From the NCBI GenBank assembly GCA_029260765.1, contig JAJDCP010000131.1, positions 1 to 64,000 on the forward strand: a DNA stretch of 64,000 bases. Direction: 5' to 3'. Position numbers and translations under genes: made by a program. The DNA comes from Planctomycetota bacterium (lineage in GTDB: Bacteria > Planctomycetota > J058 > JAJDCP01). A model generated the notes under the pieces. That model had not been told where the DNA came from. It searched no databases and worked only from the letters and a program-made list of their open reading frames with translations. Below, one piece after another: positions 36,023 to 45,861 of the stretch. Position 1 is the stretch's first letter. Each line of letters starts with the position of its first letter.

Positions 36023-37923
36023 ACTTCCTCGAGCCCTGGGCCGCGATCGGTGCGCTCTCTCTGCCCGCAATCCTGATCTTCTACTTCCTGAAGCTCAAAC
36101 GGAAGGTGCTGGTCGTGCCGAGCACCTACCTGTGGAAGAAGGCCATCGAGGACATGCGGGTCAACTCGCCCTTCCAACGGCTGCGTTCGCACATTCTGCT
36201 GATTCTGCAGTTGCTGCTGGCGGCTTTGGTCGTGCTGGCCTTGATGCGTCCCGCCCTCGAAGAGGCGGGCCTGAAGGGTCAGACCACCATCATTCTGCTC
36301 GACCGCTCGGCCTCGATGGGCTCGCAGAAGGGCGGCAAGAGCCGTTTTGAGCAGGCGCGGGAGCAAGCCCGCGACGTGATCGACGACCTGGCCCGCGGCG
36401 ACCAGGCGATGTTGATCGCTTTCGACTCCGACGCCGAGGTGGTCGGCAACCTCTCTGACCACAAGGGCTCGCTGCTCGCGGCCCTCGACGACATCAAGCT
36501 GAGGCCCAAGGGCAGCTCGATCCGCGAGGCGTTGCTGACCGCGCGCTCGCTGCTCAAGACCGTTCCTGACGCGCAGATCGTGCTGCTTTCGGACGGCAAG
36601 TTCATCGAGAGCGCGCAGACTTCGGCGCTGGAATTGACCGAGTTGGTCGGGGACACCGCCGACCTGCCCATCATTTTCCGACCGCTGACCGAGGGCTCCG
36701 ACAACGTCGGCATCACCGCGCTGGACGTGCGGCGCTCGCAGCTGTCGGGGGCCTTCGAGGTCTTCTCGACGCTGTTCAACTCCGCGGAAGTCGACCGCGA
36801 CGTGCCGGTAGATCTGTTCGACCAGAAGGGCCGGTTGCTCGACAGCAAGCTGGTGAAGGTCGCCGCAGGCGCATCGCGGGCCGTCACCTTCCGCGACTTG
36901 AACCTCGAGGCGGGCACGATCAAGCTGCAGATCGCGCAAAAAGGAGACGCTCTGGCCGCCGACGACGTGGCCTGGGCGGTGGTCGAGAAACGCGACTCCC
37001 TGAACGTGCTCTGGGTTGCCGAGGGGCCGCCGAACTTGTTCCTCGACTATTCTCTGTCGGTCGACCCGTTCTTGAAGACCGAGAAAATGGACCTCAAAGC
37101 CAGCCTGCTGCTGACTCCAGAGGCGATCTCGAAGAAGGACGTGATCATCTACGACCGCTGTGCGCCCCTGAGCATGCCCGATGCCAATCTGTTGCTGCTC
37201 GGCGTCGCACCTCCTCTCGAGGGCCTGGTGGTCGAAGGTGAGGTCGAGGGACCTTCGGTGGTCGATGTCGACCTGACCCATCCGGCGCTGCGCTTCCTCA
37301 ACTTCCACCAGATTCTGATCGGCACTGCCCAGAAGATACGGAAGCGGGATACGGACCGCATTCTGGTCGATGGAGATCGGGCACCGCTGGTCTTCGAGCT
37401 GTTCACACCGGGACGCCGGGCGCTGCTGCTCAGCTTCAATCCGATGGATAGCGACTGGGTCTGGCACGGCTCCTTCCCGATCTTCATCGCCAACATCTGC
37501 CGTTGGCTGGCGGGCCTGGAAGAGGCGTCCTCCAGCCGCAAGATCCAGGCGTTCCAGCCGATCGAGTTTCCCGTAGACAGCAGCCTCGAAGAGCTGAGTC
37601 TACGTGCTCCCGACGGAGAGAGCCGCAGTGTGCCGATCAAGCAGCCGGGCCGTTTCCGTTACGACGAGACCGACCAGCTCGGTATCTGGGAAGTCGAAGA
37701 GCACAGCAAGATCTCCGGAAGCCCCTACTTCGCGGTGAATCTGCTCGACCTGGTCGAGAGTGATGTGCGGCCCTCGGATTCACTGGTGCTGCAAGGCCAG
37801 AAGGTTTCTACCCGGAATGCGGACAGCACCGGCAACCGCGAGATCTGGAAAGAGCTCGCGCTGGTCGCGCTGGCCGTGTTGCTGCTCGAGTGGTACGTCT
37901 ACCACAAGAAGGTCTTCATCTGA
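36019..37923 (+). CDS. BatA-like vWA membrane protein
   Basis: GTG 36019 overlaps the DUF58 stop; 634 residues. Residues 1-~80 are the BatA N-terminal domain with two hydrophobic spans (LPAILIFYFLKLKRKV, LLILQLLLAALVVLALM). The vWA domain (~88-240) has an intact DxSxS site at Asp95 (LLDRSASMGS) and VLLSDGKF. Residues ~250-600 are periplasmic-like beta-rich sequence. A final membrane span near the C-terminus precedes EWYVYHKKVFI. BatA-type proteins form envelope complexes with MoxR. Confidence 0.88.
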   Translation: MNFLEPWAAIGALSLPAILIFYFLKLKRKVLVVPSTYLWKKAIEDMRVNSPFQRLRSHILLILQLLLAALVVLALMRPALEEAGLKGQTTIILLDRSASMGSQKGGKSRFEQAREQARDVIDDLARGDQAMLIAFDSDAEVVGNLSDHKGSLLAALDDIKLRPKGSSIREALLTARSLLKTVPDAQIVLLSDGKFIESAQTSALELTELVGDTADLPIIFRPLTEGSDNVGITALDVRRSQLSGAFEVFSTLFNSAEVDRDVPVDLFDQKGRLLDSKLVKVAAGASRAVTFRDLNLEAGTIKLQIAQKGDALAADDVAWAVVEKRDSLNVLWVAEGPPNLFLDYSLSVDPFLKTEKMDLKASLLLTPEAISKKDVIIYDRCAPLSMPDANLLLLGVAPPLEGLVVEGEVEGPSVVDVDLTHPALRFLNFHQILIGTAQKIRKRDTDRILVDGDRAPLVFELFTPGRRALLLSFNPMDSDWVWHGSFPIFIANICRWLAGLEEASSSRKIQAFQPIEFPVDSSLEELSLRAPDGESRSVPIKQPGRFRYDETDQLGIWEVEEHSKISGSPYFAVNLLDLVESDVRPSDSLVLQGQKVSTRNADSTGNREIWKELALVALAVLLLEWYVYHKKVFI

Positions 37924-37938
37924 GCGGGGACGCGGCGC

Positions 37939-39723
<1,785 letters not shown>

Positions 39724-39779
39724 GGGCCCGAACCGAGAGCGCAGCAGATATTCCCGATACGTCCACAGGAAACTCTCCC

Positions 39780-40985
39780 TTGCCGGCCAGCGAAACGTGC
39801 CTGTACACCATCAGCCAGGGCGGCTCGATGCTTGGACATCTGGCGGTCGACACCCTGGTGGCGGGCCGGTGTTGCGGAGGCTTGCGCCTGCTGCCTGATG
39901 TGGGGGCTGCCGAGCTGCAGAGCCTGGCCCGGGCAATGACCCTGAAGTATGGCTTCCTGGGACTGCCCCAGGGCGGGGCCAAGGCAGGCGTGCTCGGAGA
40001 TCCCGAAGCGCCCGAGCCCGAGCGCCGCCAGCGACTGCTTGCCTTCGCCCAAGCTCTCGGCCCCCTGCTGCGCGGAAGGTACACGCCAGGCCCCGACATG
40101 GGCACCAGCCCGGAGGACATCTGCGCCCTGCTCGCGGCCGTCGGCCGGCCCGCCCCGCGCCCGCGCTCGCAGATGCGAGACTCGGGTCTCTACACGGCCT
40201 GGACGGTGCTGCAAGCCGCGTTGGTCTCCTCCGCGGCGCGAGGATTCAGCCTGGCCGGCTGCCCGGTCGCCATCGAGGGTTTTGGCAAGGTCGGCCAGGC
40301 GCTCGCCCGCCTGCTCGTGGCGCACGGTGCACGGCTTGTGGCGGTATCGACCAGCGAGGGGGCCGTGGTCTCCGAGCGGGGATTCGATCCGCGCAGGCTG
40401 CGAGACCTGGCCGCCCGGCTGGGCAGTGGTTTCGTCGCTGCGCTGCCCGACGCCCGCCGCATCCCGCGCGCACAACTCATCGAGCTGCCGGTGCGCATTC
40501 TCTTCCCCTGCGCGCGCCACGACAGCGTACACGCCGGCAATGCCGGGGCGGTCCAGGCCGAGCTGATCTGCCCCGGTGCCAACAACCCGGTGACTGCCTC
40601 CGCCCGCACGCTGCTCGAGGCGCGCGGCGTGCTCTGCTTCCCCGACTTCATCGCCAATTGCGGGGGCGTGCTGGGCGGCACCATGGCCTTCGCTTCGGTC
40701 CCGGACCCGGCGATTGAGAGCTTCATCGCGGCACAGATCCAGCCACGCATGGCACAAATCCTGGGGCGGGCCCGCCGACGCGGCTGCTCGCCGACCGAGA
40801 TTGCTGAGACCTGGGCACTGGACGGCTTCGCCCACGTGAGGCGCCGTGCCACGCGGCCGGGGCGCCTGGAACAGCTGGTGCGGATCGGTCTGGTGGCCTA
40901 CCGGCGGGGCTGGCTGCCCGGGGCTCTGGTCGGACGCCAGGCGCTGCCCTATTTCAAGCGTCTGCTCCTGCCCTACCCCGACTGA
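39780..40985 (+). CDS. Glu/Leu/Phe/Val dehydrogenase-family protein
   Basis: TTG 39780 gives 401 residues with a modest CAGGAA site upstream. Coding-like sequence continues to 39720, where only a CTG overlaps the previous stop. Catalytic motif GLPQGGAKAG places the active-site Lys at 68, and PGPDMGT gives the catalytic Asp. The Rossmann domain shows IEGFGKVGQALARLL, and NPVTASARTLLEARG and FIANCGGV match the substrate and cofactor regions. These enzymes oxidatively deaminate amino acids with NAD(P). Why it follows the MoxR operon is unclear; it is probably a separate metabolic gene. Confidence 0.85.
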   Translation: MPASETCLYTISQGGSMLGHLAVDTLVAGRCCGGLRLLPDVGAAELQSLARAMTLKYGFLGLPQGGAKAGVLGDPEAPEPERRQRLLAFAQALGPLLRGRYTPGPDMGTSPEDICALLAAVGRPAPRPRSQMRDSGLYTAWTVLQAALVSSAARGFSLAGCPVAIEGFGKVGQALARLLVAHGARLVAVSTSEGAVVSERGFDPRRLRDLAARLGSGFVAALPDARRIPRAQLIELPVRILFPCARHDSVHAGNAGAVQAELICPGANNPVTASARTLLEARGVLCFPDFIANCGGVLGGTMAFASVPDPAIESFIAAQIQPRMAQILGRARRRGCSPTEIAETWALDGFAHVRRRATRPGRLEQLVRIGLVAYRRGWLPGALVGRQALPYFKRLLLPYPD

Positions 40986-41076
40986 ACCCTACGGCGGAAC
41001 CCCGCTGTAGAGCGCCCGTTGGACACGCGCGCGGCTGCTGCAGATGGAGGAGAGCGAATCAAGCTCGCAAGTTCGG

Positions 41077-41082
41077 TATACT
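41077..41082 (+). promoter_or_regulatory. Candidate -10 element (TATACT)
   Basis: TATACT lies 41 bases before ATG 41123 in a 137-base gap. It matches the TANACT pattern found before other genes. No clear -35 hexamer was seen. Confidence 0.35.
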
Positions 41083-41122
41083 ATCCCGCCAACATGCGAG
41101 AGACGGCAGCAAAGGAGCTCTG

Positions 41123-41989
41123 ATGAGCCAATCCCACGACAAGCCCGTGTGGCGCTACAGCCCCGAGAGTCAGGCCTGGCAGACCTCGCATGGAGGGGGT
41201 GAGCCGTTGGAGAGCACGCTGCGGGTCGCCAGCTTCAACCTCTGGTTCGACAGCTATTGCTGGCGCGAGCGGCTCGATGCGGTGCTGGAGATGCTCCAAG
41301 CCCAACGACCGCACTGCATCGGGCTACAAGAAGTGCGCCCCCAGACCCTGGAGGCGATCCTGGCTTGCGATTGGGTGCGTGCGGACTATGCAGTCTCCGG
41401 CATCGCCGCCTCGAGCGTCGACCCCTACGGCACCCTGATCCTGACACGGGTCACGGTGCAAGGCTTCGAAATGTTGCCCTTCCCGAGCGCGATGGGCCGT
41501 TGCCTGTTGCTGGCGCGCCTCGAGCACAAGAACCGCCCACTGCGGTTCGCGACCGTGCATCTCGAGAGCCTCAACAGCGCCCCCGAGCGCGGCCGACAGC
41601 TTGAGATTCTGTCCGAGCATCTCGGCGACATTCCCAGTGTGGTCGTCGGAGACTTCAACCTCAGCGCGGTCGGGGACGAGAACCCACAGCTCGAGGAGCT
41701 GGGTTGGCTCGACCTGTGGCCGACACTGCGCCCCGAGGAGCCCGGCTTCTCGGTCGATTGTGAGCGCAACACGATGTACCTGTATCTGAGCCGCGATCCC
41801 AAGCGTGTGCGCTACGACCGCATCGTGGCGCGCCCCCTCAGCGCCTGGCAGCCACGCAGCATCGAGCTGCTCGGCACAAGGGCGATCGAGCAACCAGATG
41901 CTGAACAAGATGGCTTCATGGATGAGATCAGTCTGTTTGCGAGCGACCACTTCGGGCTGGTCGGGGAGTGGCAGCTGCCGGCAGGGTGA
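41123..41989 (+). CDS. Endonuclease/exonuclease/phosphatase (EEP)-family phosphodiesterase
   Basis: 288 residues with AAAGGAG before the ATG and no signal peptide. EEP motifs are complete and in order: ASFNLWF, GLQEVR (metal Glu), the ATVHLES His region, VVGDFNLS, RYDRIV, and the C-terminal SDHFGLVGEW with catalytic Asp-His. The pattern is closest to the TDP2-like branch (tyrosyl-DNA phosphodiesterase), but sphingomyelinase-like and RNA deadenylase-like members share these motifs, so the substrate is open. It stands alone between the dehydrogenase and pssA. The N-terminal ~30 residues look unstructured. Confidence 0.82.
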   Translation: MSQSHDKPVWRYSPESQAWQTSHGGGEPLESTLRVASFNLWFDSYCWRERLDAVLEMLQAQRPHCIGLQEVRPQTLEAILACDWVRADYAVSGIAASSVDPYGTLILTRVTVQGFEMLPFPSAMGRCLLLARLEHKNRPLRFATVHLESLNSAPERGRQLEILSEHLGDIPSVVVGDFNLSAVGDENPQLEELGWLDLWPTLRPEEPGFSVDCERNTMYLYLSRDPKRVRYDRIVARPLSAWQPRSIELLGTRAIEQPDAEQDGFMDEISLFASDHFGLVGEWQLPAG

Positions 41990-42161
41990 GGAAGAGGCGG
42001 AGGGCTGAGGCTGGAGGGGACTCCGGATCCGGAGCTCCTGAGATAGGCTGAGACCTCACTCCGGAGGTCTCGGTCCGGCCTGGTCCATGCCTTCGAACTG
42101 CTGACAACCTCCTGTAGCGTCGGTCTATGCAGACTGCGGCAAAGATACTGATTTTCGAAAT

Positions 42162-42220
42162 GTAGGGGCGGGGTTTATCCCCGCCCGAACGAACGGGCGG
42201 GGATAAACCCCGCACCCTAC
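42162..42220. repeat. Palindromic intergenic repeat, complete copy
   Basis: A 26-base left arm (42162-42187) and 27-base right arm (42194-42220) are nearly perfect inverted copies around the loop AACGAA. They differ by one base and one indel. A related copy is cut by the start of the window (1-40). It should fold into a very stable hairpin. Confidence 0.85.
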
Positions 42221-42239
42221 AAGGGCCCAAAAAGCCCTT
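42221..42239. terminator. Weak terminator-like hairpin
   Basis: AAGGGC (42221-42226) pairs with GCCCTT (42234-42239) over a 7-base A-rich loop, next to the palindromic repeat. The following T-rich tract is interrupted, so termination is doubtful. Confidence 0.25.
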
Positions 42240-42442
42240 CTTCGAATTTCGCCGCAGGCTGCTATGAGCCACGAGATGACCGATCTGTATGGGTGACCCG
42301 GGACATGTCTTTGAAGAACTTGAAATAGACATGCTTACGGTGGGAGCGCACGTGCCGCGGAGATGCCCTGGCCCCGGGTTGACTCCCAAGCACGCATGCG
42401 GTAGCCTTGGTAGGCTTCCCAAGCGGGCAGAGTCAGGCATCG

Positions 42443-43324
42443 ATGAAGAAACTCGCCCTCGTTCCCAACCTGATCACACTGTGCAATGCCGCCTGCGGCT
42501 TCACCGCCATCGTCAAGGTCTCGGTGAACTGCTACCAAGCCGCCATCGATCCCACAATGCCGATCGATTGGGCCACACCGGCCTGGTTCATCTTCCTCGG
42601 CATGGTCTTCGACGCCTTCGACGGCAGTGTGGCGCGCATGGTCAATGTTTCCAGTGATTTCGGCGGGCAGCTCGATTCGCTGTGTGATGCGCTCAGCTTC
42701 GGTGTGGCGCCCGCGGTCATCGTGGCGTTGATGAACGCCACCTTCTTCTCATCCCCGTTCTGGGGGCGGGTGGCCTGGGTCTTCAGCCTGATGTTCACCC
42801 TGTGCGTCATCCTGCGCCTGGCTCGTTTCAACGTCGAGAACGACACCGACGAGAGCGCCCATGAGACCTTCAAAGGACTACCGAGCCCGGCGGGCGCCGG
42901 CTGCCTGATGGGCACGGTGCTGCTCCAGGGCTTCTTGCTCGATCCCGAGCGCAGCCAGGTCTTGCGCGAGCTCTTCGGGGGCGCTCCGATCGATGGCATC
43001 GCCTACGGCTTGACCCGTGCTTTGCCGATCATGTGCGTCGCGATCGGTGTGCTGATGGTCTCCAACCTGCAATACACGCATGTGGTCACACGCTATTTCA
43101 AGGGACGCAAGCCGATCAGCTACCTGGCCCTGATCATGTTCGCGATCCTGCTCTTCGTGCTGATGCCCGAAGTCGGCATCTTCGGCCTGTTCTTCGGCTA
43201 TGCGATCACCGGGCCACTCGGCTACCTGTGGGCGCTCCTGACCCGCAGACCCATGACCAGTGCACGCGCGGTCGCGAAGGGGCCCACCAACCAGACGACC
43301 GCCCCGGCGGAATCCGAGCAATGA
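42443..43324 (+). CDS. pssA: CDP-diacylglycerol-serine O-phosphatidyltransferase
   Basis: ATG 42443 begins MKKLALVPNLITLCN, typical for the family; a GTG at 42407 would add 12 residues. The 293-residue membrane protein shows the CDP-alcohol phosphotransferase signature DGSVARMVNVSSDFGGQLD followed by SLCD, matching D-G-x2-A-R-x8-G-x3-D-x3-D. About eight hydrophobic helices follow. It makes phosphatidylserine, the precursor of phosphatidylethanolamine, in the inner membrane. Its stop overlaps the start of the folK-panC gene (ATGA), so translation is coupled. Confidence 0.93.
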   Translation: MKKLALVPNLITLCNAACGFTAIVKVSVNCYQAAIDPTMPIDWATPAWFIFLGMVFDAFDGSVARMVNVSSDFGGQLDSLCDALSFGVAPAVIVALMNATFFSSPFWGRVAWVFSLMFTLCVILRLARFNVENDTDESAHETFKGLPSPAGAGCLMGTVLLQGFLLDPERSQVLRELFGGAPIDGIAYGLTRALPIMCVAIGVLMVSNLQYTHVVTRYFKGRKPISYLALIMFAILLFVLMPEVGIFGLFFGYAITGPLGYLWALLTRRPMTSARAVAKGPTNQTTAPAESEQ

Positions 43325-44670
43325 CCGAGGCCGGCGTCTCGGCGCTGATCGGGCTCGGGGGCAACCTCGGGGCGGTGGCAGAGCGCTTTGCTGCGGCCCA
43401 GGCTGCGCTGGGCTCATTGGGGCGCGTGCGGGGACGTGCCCCTGATTTCTGGAGCCTGCCGCTGGGCCCGGAACAACCGATCTTCCGCAACAGCGCCCTG
43501 TGGTTGGAGACAAAGCTGCCCGCGCGCCAGCTGCTGACAGCTCTGCACAAGATCGAGTCCGACCAGGGACGCCAACGCGACCTGCGCTGGGGTCCACGCA
43601 CCCTCGACCTGGATCTTCTCTACTACGGCGATGCCATCAGCTACGATAGCAACTGCCGGATCCCCCACCCGCACGTGCGCGAGCGCGCGTTCGCTCTCGG
43701 GCCCGCGGCCGTGCTGGCGCCTGAGCACAGGGATCCCGAAGCCGGCCGTTGCCTGGCAGCTCTCTACCAAGAGACCCGGAGAGACATCATGGAAGCCTTG
43801 ACAAGCAAAGCCGAGCTGCGCGCCTTCCGCAAACGTTGCACAGGCCGGCTGGCCTTCGTGCCGACGATGGGTGCGTTGCACGAGGGGCATCTGTCACTGG
43901 TGCGGCAGGCCCGTGAGCTGGGTGATCACGTGTTGGTGAGCATCTTCGTCAACCCCCTGCAGTTTGGACCGCAAGAAGATCTGGCGCGCTACCCCCGCGA
44001 TCCCGAGGGTGACCGCCGCAAGCTGCTCGAGTTGGGAGTCGACGGGCTGTTCGAGATCGAGTCCCCGGCCATGTACGGGGCCCACCATGAGACGCGCATC
44101 GTGCAGGAGAGGCTGCCCCGACATCTCTGCGGTTTGAGCCGCTCGGGCCACTTCGAGGGTGTGATGACGGTGGTCGCCAAGCTGTTGCTGCTGGCCAGTC
44201 CCGACGTGATGCTGCTGGGACGCAAGGACTTCCAACAGACTGTCGTATTGCAGCGCATGATCACGGATCTCGACTTTCCGGTCGAGCTCCACATCGCCCC
44301 GACCACCCGTGAGGCAGACGGGCTGGCTTTGAGCTCCCGCAATGCCTATCTGTCCCCCGAACAACGCGCCCAGGCTTGCTGCCTCTCGCAGGCCCTGTTT
44401 GCGGGAGAACGTGCCTTCGCGGCGGGGGAAACCGACCCACGGGCTCTGGAGCGGCTGATGGCCGCCGAGCTTGCACAGGCACGGGAGCTGGTCGTCGAAT
44501 ACTGTACGCTGGTCGACCCAAACACCCTCGACGCGCGCTCAGGCGCGGCCCGCGCTGGCGATGTGGCCCTGGTGGCGGGCCGCTTGGGAAAGACACGGCT
44601 GATCGACAACCGGCTCCTCGGCGCAGTGGCCGATCCACGGCTGCCCGATCCACTAGCGGAGAATCCGTGA
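43321..44670 (+). CDS. HPPK-pantothenate synthetase fusion (FolK-PanC)
   Basis: One frame of 449 residues has no stop between two complete enzymes. Residues 1-156 are 6-hydroxymethyl-dihydropterin pyrophosphokinase of normal length (LIGLGGNLG, WGPRTLDLDLL, IPHPHVRERAF), which acts in folate synthesis. Residues 157-449 are pantothenate synthetase of normal length (VPTMGALHEGHLSLV, IFVNPLQFGPQED, RSGHFEGVMTVV, GRKDFQQ, LALSSRNAYLSPEQR), which joins pantoate and beta-alanine. Met157 is the natural PanC start and has its own GGAGAG site, so free PanC may also be made. The gene overlaps pssA at its start and the transglycosylase gene at its end. Catalytic motifs of both halves are intact. Confidence 0.85.
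   Translation: MTEAGVSALIGLGGNLGAVAERFAAAQAALGSLGRVRGRAPDFWSLPLGPEQPIFRNSALWLETKLPARQLLTALHKIESDQGRQRDLRWGPRTLDLDLLYYGDAISYDSNCRIPHPHVRERAFALGPAAVLAPEHRDPEAGRCLAALYQETRRDIMEALTSKAELRAFRKRCTGRLAFVPTMGALHEGHLSLVRQARELGDHVLVSIFVNPLQFGPQEDLARYPRDPEGDRRKLLELGVDGLFEIESPAMYGAHHETRIVQERLPRHLCGLSRSGHFEGVMTVVAKLLLLASPDVMLLGRKDFQQTVVLQRMITDLDFPVELHIAPTTREADGLALSSRNAYLSPEQRAQACCLSQALFAGERAFAAGETDPRALERLMAAELAQARELVVEYCTLVDPNTLDARSGAARAGDVALVAGRLGKTRLIDNRLLGAVADPRLPDPLAENP
43778..43791 (+). promoter_or_regulatory. Internal ribosome binding site and start of the PanC half
   Basis: GGAGAG (43778-43783) lies 5 bases before the in-frame ATG at 43789, exactly at the FolK/PanC boundary. It may allow separate translation of PanC. 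Confidence 0.5.
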
Positions 44671-45794
44671 TGCGTTGGTGGCTGTTGGCGGTCCTGGCGG
44701 CACTGACCGCTGCGCAGGAAGAAGAGTGGCCGCGAGGGGAGAACCCGGAACCTCTGGTGATCGCCGACGAGATGGCTCGGCTGAGCGCGGTGTATGAGGT
44801 GCCGGTCGAGCTGATCTGCGCCGTAGCCCACCGTGAGAGCGGAATCCAGCAGTGGCGGGCCGATGGCAGCTTCGTCTACAACAAGTCCGACTTCGGGCTC
44901 GGGATGATGCAGTTGACCGGGGCTACCGCCGATGCCTACGACAAAGAACGCCTGAAGACCGATTGGCGCTACAACCTCGAGGCAGGCGTCAAGGTGCTGG
45001 TCGGAAAGTGGCAACGAGCCGTAACGCGCGAGCATTTCCCTGCGGGCATCGAGGTCGACCGGGGATTGTTGGAGAACTGGTACTACGCGCTGTGCTACTA
45101 CAACGGCAAGACCTCTGACGTGTATGTGGCCAAGATCTACGAGCATGCAGCCAGCCTGCCGGGGCGGATGGCCCAGATCCTCGAGAAGCCCGTCGAGATC
45201 ACCCGCCCCGAGAGCGTGCTCGAGGGCTTCGAGTGGGGAGACGCTTTTGTGGCCGTCGCCGAAGGCCTGATCGACTCCCAGGGCACACTGCACCCGGCCA
45301 CGGTGCATCGCGGCGCGCTGGGAGATCCCGAGCTCTATGCCTTCCTCGACCGGCGTCTGCAGCAGGCCGACCGCCAGCTCGAGCGCGACAAGCCGATCAA
45401 GGCCCTGGCCATCTACGAAGAGCTGCTCGAGATCCCCGAGCTCAGCCCCGGCAGCCTGCGTATGCTCGCCGGCCGCGTCGAAGCGCTCGAAGAACAGGGG
45501 CGGGCTGCATTGCTCGCGGCTTTGGAGGCTGGCTCGCGGGCCAAGCGACGGGCGGCGCTGAGCAAACTGCGCCGCAACTACAAAGGGTTGGCCGTAGGTC
45601 TGGCCGTGTCGCTGGCGTGGGCCAACGAGGAACCGCCCGCCGACTTCCTGAACGCGACCCTGCACGAGGCCCGCGGCGAGCCCGAGGCCGCCATCGAGCT
45701 GTACCGGCAACTTGCCGAGGAAGCAGAAGACGAGCCGGCCGCCTGGGCGGCCCAGCGTCTCGAGTGGCTCGAGGCCGCGACCTCCGAACCCTGA
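44670..45794 (+). CDS. Lytic transglycosylase (SLT-like) with helical C-terminus
   Basis: ATG 44670 overlaps the folK-panC stop by one base; 374 residues. Residues 1-15 form a short signal peptide. The lysozyme-like domain has catalytic Glu56 in AVAHRESGIQ, followed by DFGLGMMQLTGATADAY and YNLEAGVKVL, and ALCYYNGKTSDVY near residue 150, all typical of family 1 transglycosylases that cleave peptidoglycan in the periplasm. Residues ~200-374 are helical, with tetratricopeptide-like spacing (ALAIYEELLEIPELS, AAIELYRQLAEEAEDEP), probably for partner binding. It directly precedes ftsK. Confidence 0.82.
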   Translation: MRWWLLAVLAALTAAQEEEWPRGENPEPLVIADEMARLSAVYEVPVELICAVAHRESGIQQWRADGSFVYNKSDFGLGMMQLTGATADAYDKERLKTDWRYNLEAGVKVLVGKWQRAVTREHFPAGIEVDRGLLENWYYALCYYNGKTSDVYVAKIYEHAASLPGRMAQILEKPVEITRPESVLEGFEWGDAFVAVAEGLIDSQGTLHPATVHRGALGDPELYAFLDRRLQQADRQLERDKPIKALAIYEELLEIPELSPGSLRMLAGRVEALEEQGRAALLAALEAGSRAKRRAALSKLRRNYKGLAVGLAVSLAWANEEPPADFLNATLHEARGEPEAAIELYRQLAEEAEDEPAAWAAQRLEWLEAATSEP

Positions 45795-45861
45795 TCCCCG
45801 CTCAAGCCACCCCCCCGGCGCTGCCGATGTCAGTAGAGACTGCATCTACCCCGGGAATCCC

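Larger units (their letters stand above)
41990..42442. other. Intergenic region with palindromic repeat
   Basis: This 450-base gap holds the complete palindromic repeat at 42162-42220 and a short terminator-like hairpin at 42221-42239. No gene was recognised. The pssA promoter should lie downstream of the repeat but was not identified. Confidence 0.5.

Noticed and set aside
40986..41122. Possible tRNA or small RNA in the gap
   Set aside because: No cloverleaf-like pairing or CCA end could be seen; only a TATACT box was noted.
42221..42239. Rho-independent terminator after the palindrome
   Set aside because: The stem is short and the T tract is interrupted; reported only as a low-confidence hairpin.
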